64,000 nucleotides of DNA, from positions 15,558,721 through 15,622,720 of the forward strand of contig NW_025062479.1 in assembly GCF_000002995.4 (NCBI RefSeq), written 5' to 3'. Below are positions 1 through 13,300 of this stretch, piece by piece (positions within the stretch are counted from its first letter, which is position 1; every line of letters starts with the position of its first letter). The notes beneath the pieces were generated by a model that searched no databases, was not told the DNA's origin, and saw only the letters and a list, made by a program, of their open reading frames with translations. Both the position numbers and the translations under genes were made by a program. The DNA comes from Brugia malayi (lineage: Eukaryota > Nematoda > Chromadorea > Rhabditida > Onchocercidae).

Positions 1-179
1 GTAAAAATAATAAAAGTAAATAGTTTTTATTAGTAATAGCAAATGTCTATTTTAAATATCAAATTTTTACATTAATATAAATTACACCCTTTATTTGTTT
101 TTGTTAAATAATAAATTATTATGCATGCATAGATAAAATGGTAATATTAGCAGAGAAAAAGAAAATGATAATTAACTAC
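1..179. other. AT-rich left edge, intron of the GPCR gene
   Basis: AT-rich sequence with no reading frame that I can support. It directly follows the GTAGTT donor of the receptor exon on the minus strand, so it is most simply the start of the next intron of that gene; the remaining exons (TM2 onward) would lie left of the window. Confidence 0.5.
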
Positions 180-323
180 TTGTACTGTTTGAAGTTTTCG
201 ATGCGATAAAGTAAGACATACTACCAAAACATTCCCAATTACTCCTAAGATGAATATAAGTAAATATGCAATTGCAAATGGTACAGTTACACGAATATCC
301 ATTGATGGATCACGAAATTTATC
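180..323 (-). CDS. Class A G-protein-coupled receptor, exon encoding transmembrane segment 1 (partial gene)
   Basis: A 48-codon exon, phase 0 at both ends, bounded by the acceptor TTTTAG and a donor GTAGTT on the minus strand. It encodes about ten polar residues, then a hydrophobic helix starting VTVPFAIAYLLIF and containing GVIGNVLVV, then a basic SHRKLQTVQ. The GxxGNxLV pattern with its Asn (position 1.50) followed by a short basic intracellular loop ending TVQ is the signature of TM1 of rhodopsin-family receptors; peptide and amine receptors usually continue N-x-F-I from here. The receptor would sit in the plasma membrane and couple to a G protein; the ligand cannot be told from this piece. 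The rest of the gene is outside the window on the left. I am fairly sure of the family, not of the subfamily. Confidence 0.72.
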
Positions 324-1840
324 CTAAAATAACTAATGTATTAATTAATTATATTTATTTGTAGTATTTTTAAAAGGGAAAAAAAGTTGATAAATAATAC
401 TTTTTTTTGTTTTCTATTTATTTTTGTGATAGAATGAAAATAAAATTATAATGAATTTGAAGAGAGATTTTAATTAATATTTATTGTCATATTAATACTA
501 ACACTATAATTATAAGCATTATTGTTGCTGTTATTGTTTTTACTTTCACATTGATGCTAGTAGCATCACAATTATTACGGTTGTTGTTATAGTTATTATT
601 ACTATTGTTGCATTAATGTCAACACTATATTTATCACCATTGTTTTTATTGTCATTGTTCGCACTGATATATTGTTGACACTAATCTATCATTATTAATT
701 ACTGTTGTTATTACTATATTAATGTTAACATTACAATTATCACTATTATTACTATTATTAGTGTTCTTATTATTATTTTTATCATTTACTATTATTGTTT
801 ATTATTATATCACTAATATTGTAATTATCACCAATATTATTAGTATTATATTAATATTAACACTATAATTATCATTAATAGATGAATATTTTCCTGCTAT
901 TGTCATTATTGTCATACTGATGTTATCATATTATTATTGTTAATACAATCATTTATTATCATCATTATTACAACTTTCGAATTGCCTAATATAATTTTAT
1001 TCTTCAAATTTAAAATTAAAAAGCAATTAGATAATCTATTTATTATAGCATTAGCTTATAACAATTAATAATAAAATGATAAATTTATAAATTTCATCAA
1101 CATTTATAGTTTCAAATATCAAATCATAAACAAAACAAAAAATTGAAAATTAAAAGAAAAGAGATTTTATCATTTGGAAATTAAATGTTACATCAATTAT
1201 TTTACAACTAAATGAATGATTTTTTTTATGAATAAAAAAAAATCTTTATGAATAAAAAATAAAAAAATGAAAAATTAATTCAGGAAAATATTCATATAAT
1301 AAAAATAAAATTTCTTAAATTTTAATTCATTTCATTTTTTTTTTTTTTTTTTTTTTTGCTGAAAATGCAATTGTTTGCTGTTTATACTGCAATAATCTCT
1401 TTGATTAAGACAAAAGTAAGAAGTATTAATTATTATTTTCCAATAAATTAGAGTTAATATGATACAATTTCAATTTATTTCCATCTATTATTTACATTTT
1501 GTTGTTAATAGCTAATGCATTATGTACTAACATATAAAAGTTATAAAGTAGGAAAAAAAAGTTCATTTAAAAATGTAGAAGTTAGGAAGAAAAAAAACAA
1601 AAACGATAAAAAAGGAAATGAGAAATGATATTTTAAAAAAAATCAATGGTAAAACTCATCTGCTAAATTATCTTTCTTTTTCTCTTTGTCACGAGGAATA
1701 ATTGTTAAATGTCATCAATAATTGAAATAATTAAAGAATAATAATTTCAATATTTTGCAAAAAAAAGGAAACATATTATTAAAAATTAAACGAAAGAAAA
1801 AAAGAAAAGGGAAAAATCAATAAAATGAATTATTAATAAC
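324..1840 (-). other. Probable intron of the GPCR gene, repeat-rich
   Basis: About 1.5 kb with no supportable exon, lying between the TM1 exon and a tentative N-terminal exon of the same strand. It contains a degenerate repeat (about 480-970) and several poly(A)/poly(T) runs, including one at about 1337-1357. That it is an intron depends on the N-terminal exon being right. Confidence 0.4.
480..970. repeat. Degenerate tandem repeat rich in ATT trinucleotides
   Basis: A core resembling ATTAATRTTAACACTA followed by YAATTATCA and ATT/TTG triplets recurs at about 492, 613, 672, 718 and 848. The copies differ by substitutions and spacing, so this is an old, decayed array and not a clean microsatellite. 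Confidence 0.6.
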
Positions 1841-1900
1841 CGTGTAAACGATGCATTTCATGAAATCATCGTTGTCAGTTGTCGCTGAATTTGTTAGCAT
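1841..1900 (-). CDS. Tentative N-terminal exon of the GPCR gene
   Basis: An ATG-started stretch of 20 codons (begins MLTNSATTDNDD) ending at a GTTATT donor in phase 0, which matches the phase-0 start of the TM1 exon at 323. A short polar N-terminus before TM1 is usual for peptide receptors. The region is less AT-rich than its surroundings. Further upstream on the same strand there is a strong GTAAGT donor at 2140, possibly the end of a 5' untranslated exon. Against it: the plus strand of the same segment is also open for about 30 codons, there is no conserved residue to test, and the donor is not a consensus one. Confidence 0.38.
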
Positions 1901-3390
1901 GAATGAACGCAGTGATGGTATCAGTTGTTATCAGATTAAATGAATATCCGTGGCAGTATGTAAAACTTCAGCTAATATCACCTTACTAAATTGCATAAAA
2001 CCTAGAATATTTCTTTTTTTTAATTCTTTTTTTATTCTTACATTTAATTAGTGTAAATTTGTTATTGATTAAAACAAAAAAAAAAAAAAAATTTTTATTA
2101 AAGTTCTTTTTTTGAAATATGATAATAAAAGAAAACTTACTGCGGCCTGATAAAGTTGAAAAAGTGAGTTATGATGAGATGAATGAGAAAAAGAGGGAGG
2201 AAATTTGTTTACTTTTTTTTTCAAAAGTATTATAGCCTTTTAGATTGGATGATGAATAGAATAATCATAATAACGCTGTGAGAATTTATGAAATGAAAAA
2301 GAAAGATAAATATTAAGTGTAAAAAAATTAAAATTAAAAAATAACGGTTTTAATTGAAGATTAATAAATTAAAAATAATGATATTAACTGAAAAAAATAA
2401 ATATATTAGTGTGAGAAAATTAAAATTACAAAAGTTACTATTAACAAAAATATTGTAATCATGTAATCTATATATGTAATTAAAAAAAGTTACTCAAAAA
2501 AGTTTTTCCCAAAAAAATTCCAATTTTTTTTTTTTTGTAAATTTTTAATTTTTTTGCAACTTTTTTAAAAAAAATTTTTTTGTTTTACTTACTTTCGTTT
2601 TTTTTTTAGTTATGTCAATAGTAATATTAAGATTATAAAAAAAAAAAAACATCAAAAATAATTGAGTAAAAAGCATATTGTTTCTAATGCATTAATTATG
2701 ATTAATGATACAATTTCACCTGGAACATATTAGCAAAATTCAATTTTTTCATACGGAATTGTATATATATAAACATAGCTTATTATTATTAAAATTCCTT
2801 TTCATTCCAACATCGATACAAATCTTAAATTTCCATCATTATTATCACTTTTAATAAATTAATTAATCAGAGTGTTTGAAACAATATTACATGCTCAAAC
2901 TATAAAGCAATGCTATTAATGGAACTAAAAAAAGAAATATTATTTTCTTGTTTTGTTAATTACACTAAGTTGTTTTGCATTCTTGGTAAGTATTTTTGAT
3001 TAGATACCATTAAATTTAAGTTCAATAACATATTGCATCGCATTATAATTTCCTCTTTTACTCTTCTACTTAAGATATAATGAAATTTCAATTAAAATCA
3101 AAGAATTTGCCTATTTATATTATTTCGCTTATCTATAAACAATATGTCTCAAATAGATTTTTAACTTTTTTTTTTTTTTTTTTTAATTCCGTATAGCTAT
3201 AAATTTCATTTCATCTGATTCAGAAATATTCTTAAAATCTGATTTTTGTTTTTCTTAAAAAAAGATGGAGAAAATTTGCTTGGTATTGTTTTTACGAAAA
3301 GAAGAAAGGATTGCATTAATGGAAATTTATTTAGCAAATTTGTAGTTAACATATAAAAGTAGAAACAATTAAATAAGATAATGCAGGTGT

Positions 3391-3457
3391 TATTGTTGTT
3401 GATATTTTTTTTATTGTTATTGCTATTATTGTTGTTATTGTTATTGTCATTACTATT
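3391..3457. repeat. TTG/ATT triplet repeat
   Basis: Imperfect array of TTG, ATT and GTT triplets on the plus strand, about 67 bp long. Confidence 0.6.
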
Positions 3458-3634
3458 ACAAATTCAATAATAGTGAACATTTTTGTGCCTTTTTTTCATA
3501 AAAACAATTTTAATATTTAAACTGTTTCACAAATCAATAAGAAATATATCAAGAATAATCAGAAATAGAAAAAGAGAGTACAAATAAGATAATTTAAGAA
3601 TGAAAAGTAAGTGAAATGCTTATCAGAATCGATC

Positions 3635-3707
3635 TTAAAAATTACTGAAAGCAGAAGAAGCAGGCGTAACCACTGTTTCATCAATAGCAATAAATTTTTC
3701 TAGTTTG
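3635..3707 (-). CDS. Possible orphan terminal exon (unknown protein)
   Basis: After an acceptor TTTTTCTAG the minus strand is open for 23 codons and ends in TAA; the peptide (starts KLEKFIAIDETVV, ends SSAFSNF) is less AT-biased in codon use than random frames nearby. It would need an upstream exon ending in phase 2 at higher coordinates, and I could not find one. No family is recognised. It may be chance. Confidence 0.2.
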
Positions 3708-6700
3708 CTAGAAAAATATTTTGTACGGCATGTCGGAAGAGAAATTAATTAAGAAATTAAATTTTTGACAGATATTTTACGTCCAACAATTTATTTCTTT
3801 TGTAACAAATTAACCTAACGTTTATCACTTAATTATTTTACAATTATCAAATGAGTAAATAGAATGAAATAAAGAAATATAATCAATTACTTTCTCTGTT
3901 CATCACTGAAATATATAAATGTAATAAAATAATTAAACACTGGCATATAAATAATGTAAATGTATCCGATTACTTTCATGTTGATTTTTTTTTTTTGCAA
4001 TATTTTTATATTAGTTTTTCGTTTTTTAAACAATAAAATATTATCAATAAGTAATTATCATAATCATTTATTGATAGCACTTAAAACAACAAAATAAATT
4101 TTGGAATAAAATAATTTCCTAAAATTTTAAATGATAAGCTAAATCGAAAACATTTCAAATTTAACTTTTCTTTCAAAAAAACTCAGTTTTTTATTGCTTT
4201 TTTTTATTAAAAAAATGAGATAAAATTTTATCTGTTCATTAATGGTTGCCATATTCATTCACCTATAAAGAATTTACTCGTTTCTTTATGTATCAGTGAT
4301 GAATGTTGTCAAGATTAATTCATTCGCTACATAAATGTGTAGCCATCAGCAATTAGCTATCATCAGTTCTGATCTTTTCTTATGTTTACTTTGTTCACTT
4401 TTAATTAAACTATTTATGATTCTTTCTAAATAAGTTGTCATCTTACTTAATAACATCAGCGTGAAATAGAAAAGCTGTAAGATAAAATTTTTTCAAAAAA
4501 AAAAAAAAAGAAGGAAAACGTTTATTTTTTTTATATTACTGTAGAACAAAAGAAAAAAAGGAAAACAGAAACGTTGACAAATGATAATTTATCTCTTTTG
4601 ATAAATGAAAATTACAATTTGAAAACAAAAAATTATTTTTGTTTTAAATAAAATTAATTACAATATGATGATAAGGTAATAATATTAAATTTTACTGGAA
4701 ATACAGTATATTTAAGAGTATAATTATGCAAAATGTAATTGCGAAAGAGCATTGAAAAAATTAGAGGAGATAAAAATTAATTGACTAAGAAAAAGTAATA
4801 AAACAAGAATTAAAAAATGAAAAAATTGATAAAATGTTGATAATAAAAAATTCTTTTATAGTGTAATAATTAGGATCTTAAATTAATAGTAATCATAATT
4901 AAAAGGCTAATAAAAAGAAAAACAAAATAAAGACAAGAAAAAAAAAGAGTAACAATTATTAAGTGAAAAAGAAATATTTGTTTATATACGATTGATTTTG
5001 GAGAATGAATTTGAATGAATTATTGTTGATAAGTATACATAAGCTATTTAATAGATTTTTTCAATAAATTGAAGATTAGGTATGGTTGTTGATTCTGAAA
5101 ATTGTGAAATTTGACCTTTTACTTGAATTTATTTACTATTATCCGAAAAAAAAAACGACGATAATTTAGAGAGATTTTATGTACTTTTCAGGAAAATATT
5201 AGAGAAATATTCGTGCGAAAGAAAAAAAAAATTATATTATATATGAAAGTATAAATTAATAAAAGTAATGCATATTTAACATATAATTTAAATGTTAATA
5301 AAGCATAAACATGCAAAAAAGAAATGTGATTTATATATTTTTATGATATATCAGTGAATATTTTATTAAATAATATTGTTACTTAAATTATTACATATTT
5401 AATTTATTAATTGCTAAAATTTAACATTTCATTGGCTTTAACATTTACTTTATTGAATCAAATATTGATGATTTTTAATTAAAAAAAAAGCAAAGCATTG
5501 CTAATATATTTGATATAAAATAATAAATAATCTAATTACATATTTTGAACTTATTTCATACACAATTTCTTTGTCATTCCTAATTATCATATTACCATCT
5601 AAAATATCATATGATTTGCTATTTTTTATAAAATGATTTTAAAAAAATAAATGAATTAGTAAGAAAGAAAAAAATTAAAATATTAACAATTTTCAAATTA
5701 GCTTATTGTTATATTGCATCAATAATAATATATATAATAATTAATATATCACTAATATGTTAATATTACTACCAAATTTCAAACTTATTATTTTAGCTTT
5801 TTCTTTCAAAAAAAAAAGGTTGTATGGCTTTTGAAGATGAAATTTGATATAGTTTCTAGGACAAGAACAAAATTTTTTCAATTTATTTTATAAGTTTAGT
5901 AAAAAATAAATTTTTTTTCCTGCTATAAATAAAACTTCATTATTAGTTTATTTGCCTTCCTGTAAATGAAGAAAATTATGTTAGCTAAATAAAATTTTTA
6001 TCATAAACTAAGAAGAGAGGATTGAATGCTAAATTACATTCTTAAATTAAATGGATGAAATATTTTTTTGATGAAAAATTGTGCAACATAAAAATACTTA
6101 TAGGGCAATTTGATATTCTTTAAAAAAAAATTGTTACATCGTTTTTTTTTTTTTTTCTTATACAATTTTCATTGTTCATCATTAATCAACTGAAATGCAA
6201 CTGTTATAATTAAACTGACTAAGAATCGAGAAAAAATTTTTTTTCTCTTTTTTCATCGATCAAAAGAAAAAAAGAATTAAAAATAGAGAATTTTATCAAC
6301 TAATATAATTAAAATATTGTTATTATTTAAAAAAAGATTTAGTTATTAGTTAGCTAGAATGAAACATTTTAAATTTTAATATAGCAGAAAAAATTTTCTT
6401 AATTGGGGTTTTTTTGACTTATAAACAGAAAATTCCAGAAATATTATTTAAAATCCTTTTTTCTTTCCTCTTTTTTGCCCCTTTTCATCCATGTCACATC
6501 ATATATTTCATATTTTGGTATGTTGACTGCTCTATCGTTCTGAATTTTTAAGCTTTAGCTCTTTTTTTGCTTTTTCTTTTCTTTCTTTTTCCTTTTTTTT
6601 TTTTTTTTTTTGGAAAAACTAATTTATATATTTTTTAGTTTTGCAAAAGTAATTTTTTTCCTTTTCTTTCTTTTGAAAAGTTATTCCAATACTATACCAG

Positions 6701-8106
6701 TAAGTAATGGAAAATAATGTCTTGAAATGATTAAATCGCTATTTTATACAATTTAAATTCTACTGTCGCTTAATTCATATTTTAAAAAAATGTTCATCTT
6801 ATTGCATTTTTTTTTAAATATATAATATGATTTATAAATAATCACACCTAATGAATTGATAAACATTTGCTTATTTCTGAATTATCATAATTAATGAAAG
6901 AACAATTTTTTTTTTCGTCTTGAAATTGTAAACAAAATAGTCAATTGAAAAAAAATAAGAGAAAAATTTCCTTCTTCATTTAAAGAGAGCTATAAATGTT
7001 TTTGTTTTCTTTTTCATTTCATCTTTTTTTTTTTTTTTTTTTTTTTGTCGAAATAAGTTAAAATTTGAAAGTTAAAGTAAATTTAAAATTGGTTATAGGA
7101 AAATAAAATCATTTTTACAACATTAATCACATTTACTTCTTCCATTTTCTTTTTTCCCCTCTCTCTCTCTTTTCTTTTTTTCTTTCATTGATCCTTAATT
7201 AGTTTTCTAATTACTTCTCTTCAGAAAAAGAGAGAAATAATAAAGCAAGAAAACAAAAAGATAGGAAAAAGAATATATTAAATGAATCGAACGATATTCT
7301 ATATTATTTTACAAATATATTTATTAAGAGTGAAAGAAAGGATTATTACTCAATAACTGTCACTCTAAATTAAAAAAAAAAAAAAATTGATTATTATATT
7401 AAATGACTTAGTGATATTTGAATATTGACAATGCTTATTAATACTAACTCACATTGAAGGCTTTATCTCATTTAGCTTCTTTTCTTTTCTTTTCACTATA
7501 AAAATGAGAACTTCAGAGAAATTTTTTTTTTCTTTTTTTTTAATAATTTACATCATATTCATAAATAAGAAAAGAAAAAGAACAGGGAAATAAATTTTTA
7601 AAAGAAGAAATAATTATTGACAATGCTTGACAGTTTATAAAGAAATATAATAAATAAATAATTATAAAATAATATTGTTTCTTCTTTTTTTTACAAATTA
7701 ATGTCTACCATTTTATTAGTGGAAATAATGATAACATAGCCATAGTTATCATGTAAAATGTATAATAGATGAAAATTATCAATAAGTACCTTTACTTCCA
7801 AATTAGGAAAGGTAAGTTTATAAATATATTAAATCAAAGTTACGAAAAAATTTTTCAATATATTCAGTAGCGATGTAATGAATAATATAAAAGCAATTTG
7901 GAACTTGAAATATTACAAAATGACAGGTGTTGCTAATGATTGCTAACATTAAATCGAATAAAAAATTAACTGTTTGCAACTGAATGAATACATTGAAATT
8001 ATGTCACGAACTATAAATATATAATTTCTTTTTTTCTTATAAAATTCTATTTTGAAATTATTATAATTTTAACACTATTAATTATAATGCCATTTACTAT
8101 TACCAT

Positions 8107-8166
8107 TATTCATTATTATTATTATCTATTATTATCATTATTTATTATTATTATCTATTATTATCA

Positions 8167-8209
<43 letters not shown>
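8107..8209. repeat. (ATT)n microsatellite
   Basis: ATT triplets with a few ATC interruptions, ending in an uninterrupted run of about a dozen ATT units. Confidence 0.85.
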
Positions 8210-8211
<2 letters not shown>

Positions 8212-9439
8212 TAAATAATAATAAGCCATTTTTGAGATGGTTTAGTAATGGGATCCATTATAATAATTATATAATTGAGAATAATTTTATTTAAGTATTT
8301 CCTCCTTTTTTTTCTAATTATAAGCAATAAATTAATGATTATCTGAAGGATAACCATGTAAAAAAATGTAAAAAATGCAAAAATAAAATTTGTATGTATA
8401 TTTGATTAATTTTAAATAAAAAAATAAGCGTTGAAAGCAAGCTATTAATTCCTTAAATTTTACAATATTACTTATAGTTTCGATAATTATGTACTTTTCA
8501 ACAAAAAAAAAACGCATTATTATAAGGCATTAATTATGTGTAACAAATATGTTTGCAAGAAAGAATTTGAAATGAAAAGTAATATTATAGCAAAAAATCG
8601 CATTTGTAAAAATGTGTCTACTTCTTATTTAATATGTGGCGCAAATTGCAAATTGTTATCGGAGAAAATTGTCACAAATTGCGTCATTAAGGAAATAGAT
8701 TTAGTATAATTTAATCAAAACTGATAGATTAAGCAAAAATTAACGGATTTAAAGAAAAGGAAAACAATATCTAATATATGTAATAGTCGATTAATGACGA
8801 AAGGCATTAAATAGGTGTAATGATTATTGGAAATAAAAAACACGATTTTTTTTCCGATTTCTTCTTGAAAATAGCGAAAGATTATACGGTAACAAATTTT
8901 TGAAAATTCATTTTTTTTAAAAAAAACTGGAAATAAGTTTTGAAAAGAATTGCTTATTTAATAATGTTTTCAAATTTATTTCTACAATTTAGTAGATTTT
9001 ATTAGTAACTTTTGATGCTCAAATAAAATCATTTTCCATCCTTTTTTATCTTCTTATTTCCCTTCTAGGCATAATATATTTGTTCTAATTGAGCTATAAG
9101 ATATGTGTGAAATGAACAAAAAAAAAAAGAAATTATCTTCAATTTCATTTTAATTTTCATTAATATATCAAGTTTAATTCATTTTTCTATGTTTGTAATA
9201 AATTCATTGCTAAAGCAAATTTATATTAAGATTTTCAAGAGCAAAAATTGAATAAACTGTCAATCCAAATATTTCTAATCGCTGTTTTCTTTGTTCTTCC
9301 TCTTTTTCTTTTTTTTTAAAAAAATTTTTACTTGTAATGAAATCGTAATAATTATAGTTCGAGAAATTTTTTTTTTAAATATGATTGGAAATATATTTTT
9401 TTTCTTTCTTTTTCATTAATATTTACTTTATTAATAATT

Positions 9440-9720
9440 GTCATGAATAATGTACTGATTTTCCTTCACGTATAATATGACGTAATAATATAAATTTAGT
9501 CTTTTGCTGAAGCGTATTTGATAAAGACATATAGGGATGATGCTTTAGAGCATAAATATCAACTAATATAGGCATAGGAATGATAATGATACATATGAGG
9601 ACGTAAAAATTTGATGAGTCTCGGATGGATGCGTTCAAACGTGAATTTTAGTGGGTAAGACGTATGACTGTGAATATTTTGATGGAACCGTGTAAAAGTG
9701 ACACGTTTAAGAGTAATGTA
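9440..9720. other. Island of higher-complexity sequence, coding potential unclear
   Basis: Base composition is more even here than in the surrounding kilobases. On the minus strand two overlapping frames are open for 50-65 codons: one (9441-9638) has a hydrophobic stretch (FYVLICIIIIPMPILVDIY) but no ATG, the other (about 9548-9718) is rich in His and Tyr. On the plus strand a frame starts at about 9665. No frame has a convincing splice site or family. It may be a decayed gene or insertion. Confidence 0.25.
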
Positions 9721-10157
9721 TTATCGATAAAGAAAAAACTGTCATACAGAGGAATTTTTCTGATAATTAATGTTATGAAAATTACAAATATGAAGAAAAA
9801 AAAGTTACAAAGATAATTGAGATTATGAAAATTATAAAAACAAAGAGAAGAAAACGAAATAATTCTTTATTTATAAGTAGATTAAGAATCAAATTATTAT
9901 AATTTGATAGAAATACGTTAGTAATAATAATTGGTAGTGGTTTAAAAGTTATAATAATAAAAAATAAATAAATAAATAGACGATAAAAATAACATATTGT
10001 TAGTTTTAAAAAAAAGAGAAGAAAAAAAAAAGACAAAATAAAATCAGAAAAAAGGGGAAAGATGGAGGTGAAAAATAGCTATCATGTTAAAATACCCATT
10101 GTTTATGTAAGTTGTCGTTCATGAAAACAAATTTTGGTCATTTGTAAATGAGTAAAG

Positions 10158-10342
10158 AATAAAGGGAGGGAGAGGGTGAGAGACGAAGAGAGGGAGAGGA
10201 AGAGAGGAAGGAGAAAAAGATTTATTTCTTTTTTTTGACCATGATTTATCACAATTCATATAGTAAAAATCAGAATATTCCCTCTCTCTTCCTATCTGTC
10301 ATTCTCTCTGCTTTTCCTTTTCTCTTTCTTTCTTTCTCTTTT
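10158..10342. repeat. Paired polypurine and polypyrimidine tracts
   Basis: A G/A-rich stretch (about 10158-10220) is followed 60 bp later by a C/T-rich stretch (about 10280-10342). The two can pair imperfectly as a hairpin, and either could adopt a triplex-type structure. Confidence 0.6.
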
Positions 10343-13300
10343 CTAATATAATAAGAAAATTTTATTTCAAAATACTAAAAAAAGATGACACTAAGAAAAT
10401 TATGTCTAAATGTAAAAAAGAAAAAAGAAAAGAAACTGAAATGATAAAAAAAGACACATACTTGCGTTTTTCTTCCTTTATAATAATCCATTTTTTAGAA
10501 TATTCGCGTAAAAGTAAATTTAATAAAAAAATCTAATGACAAATTTCTTAATTTTTTTTCATTTTAGGTTAATTTGTTAATTAAGTGAAAATTTTCTATG
10601 TGACATAAAGGAAAAAAGGTTTTTTTTTAAAAAAAAATGGAGGAAAAAAGGTTTTTTAAAGAAATAATAATAATGAAAATAATGATTATGCATTATTGGA
10701 AAAATGCATTAATTAAAAAATTTTTTTCTTTTTTCGTTTTCAAAACTCATATTTTTAGATCAATACGTATAAAAGGAAACAAATGAAATTTATGAAATCA
10801 AAAAAAAGAAAGAAACCTAGAAATAAGTATTCCCATCTTTGAATTTTGAATTTGTTTTAAATATGAGTTTTTTCAATGGCATATAAATTATCATGAGAAA
10901 AATTTGATTTTATATTTAAATAATTAAATTAGTTAATGTACTGTTAAAAAAAATTGATATGATAAATTATAATATTTCTTCAATTAATTCAAATCGCTAT
11001 TGCATGCTAATTAGGTAATCGTAATTGAAAGAAATTTAGAAATTTTCACAGTAACATTTTTATCAAATAATATTAATGATTCATTATTTTAATTAATAGT
11101 TTATTTTTTAGAATAACTTCTTAATTGTAAGCTGAAATGCTTGTTTTTTATTTTGTAACACTAAATATTAATGCCATATAATTCAGTGTAAAATAAAAAT
11201 TTGTTCCTATCATTGAACAAATTTTCTTTCTTTTCCGTAAAAGTTTACCTTTTCATAAAAGAGAGCGAAGATGGAAAATTTATTTATTTATTTATTGATA
11301 GATAATACTGACAAATGATTTAGGTAATCTAATTAGATTATTGTGAGGAAAATAATCAAAAATGAAAGTGATGAAGGTAAATAGCAATGATTCTTGATCA
11401 GGAGATATAATTTGAAAAAAAAAAAAAAAAAACTAAAATATTTAAATTACATGTGTTTATCAAATCATCAATCATTTATCGTTTTTTATCAGTATTAATC
11501 AGCAACATTTCTCACCTTCTTCTTTAATAACTTCTCACTTTTCAATTTTTTTTTTTTATGTTTTCAAAAAGAAAGAAGAAAAAAGCTCTTTGGTTGTTTT
11601 TTTTTCTAACAATTTTACCACTTCTTGTAGTGAATTATGGTCATTAATTATTTTATTATAGGAAAAATTTACCTTTTCAAAAAAAGAAAGCGAAGATAGA
11701 AATTTATTTTCTTTTATTAGCTTATTCCAATTAGCCATTAGTCATTTGATTAACGTATTGATAATTTTTATCACATATATAAAGAAATGAATCAATTAAA
11801 TTGTATTCCATTAATACTATCCCATATTACTGATTTACTCCAACAATGACGTATTTCGACTATTTTGGTTAAAAAAAGCATATAAATGGTATTAGTTATT
11901 ATAAATATGGAATTTAATCTAATTACTGGTTATGTTGAAAATAAAATTACCATTATATAATTACTTCATATAATTATATGATATCCAAGCATAATTATTA
12001 ATTACATAATACCTAGGCATATACAATATCTAAGTATATGTATCTAGTATCTAAGCAAGTTGAAAAAGTGTAGCGTATTTGTTAAAATATTATAATAAAT
12101 TTAAACATTATAATAAGCCTTAAGCATTAGAATAAATCATATGTTAAAATCTCAAGACATTATAATAAACCATTTATTAAAATGAAATATCTAAAAGTTT
12201 CCAATTTCATTTCATTCAAAAAACTTTTACACAAACAATTTTTTAACTTTTATTAAAAATGTTTTTTCTTTTTTGTGCAAGTAACAAAATGATAAATTTA
12301 GAGAAGACGAAATGCTTTTGTTTTCTTTTTTCTCTTTCTTTTTTTGTTAAATTTAACAATTCCAGTCAGTTTAGATAACGAAGTTTTATTTATGTGGAAG
12401 GTTAAATGAGAAAATTAAGAGAGAAAAAAGAAGAGAAGAAAAAAGAAGGAAATTAGAAGAAAGCCGTTATCATTTCAAAGAATAATTTAAAATACGAACA
12501 AATGAAAACAAAAAGAATTAAATTAAAAAAAAAGGAAATAAAAAAAAGAGGAAGGAAAAGGTACAAGAGGAAACATTGATTATCAATGAAAAAAAATTGA
12601 CTAAGATGAATGATGAAGAAAATCAAATTTGTTTTTTGACAAAAAAGAGAAATGTTTGAAACAAAAAAGAAACGAATCTGTTTTAGAGATAAAAAAAAGT
12701 AAAAAAAAGAAATTAAATTAGTCCAAAAAACGGGGAAAAAAGTTTGTTCTTATATTATTTTAGAAGACAAATTCAAATTTCATTTAGCATTTAATATACT
12801 TTTATTATTTTCAGAAAATTTTTTCTAATTATTAATTTTGTTTCGCTTTTTGTTTTGTTTTGTTTTGAGAAAGAGAAAGAGAGAAAGAGAAGAATAATTA
12901 AAAATGGGTTTTGAAATAATATTAATAATCTAGTAACAAAATATTTTGTTAAATAATAATAGCAATATTTTGTTATATTATTATTTATTGATATTTTTCT
13001 ATTTAATTTATCAAATATTTTCAGCAATTTGTAATAACTGAATAATTTTGTATTAATATATAACATTGAGCTATTTAATTTATTAAATAATTGTGTAATA
13101 TTGTAAAAATTCAAAAGGATGAAAATTATTTTCTGTCGTTTACTGGTGAACTGATTTTTTTTCTTTTTTCATTTGCAGTGGAGTAATGTTTGCATGAATG
13201 TTTTGATTGATTTAAATTAAAATTTCAATAATCACCGCAACTTTTGAAATTACATTCTCATCTCAAACAAACAGCAAAATAATTTTTATGACTACTAATT

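Larger units (their letters stand above)
1901..7999. other. Gene-poor AT-rich region with a few coding-like fragments
   Basis: About 6 kb of AT-rich DNA dominated by poly(A)/poly(T) runs (for example about 2520-2535, 3166-3184, 6590-6611, 7023-7046), a TTG/ATT triplet stretch near 3391-3457, and CT-rich then GA-rich tracts at about 7147-7186 and 7223-7272. The only coding hints are a 38-codon frame on the plus strand at 2119-2235 and a possible terminal exon on the minus strand at 3635-3707; neither is connected to a gene I can build. Confidence 0.5.
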
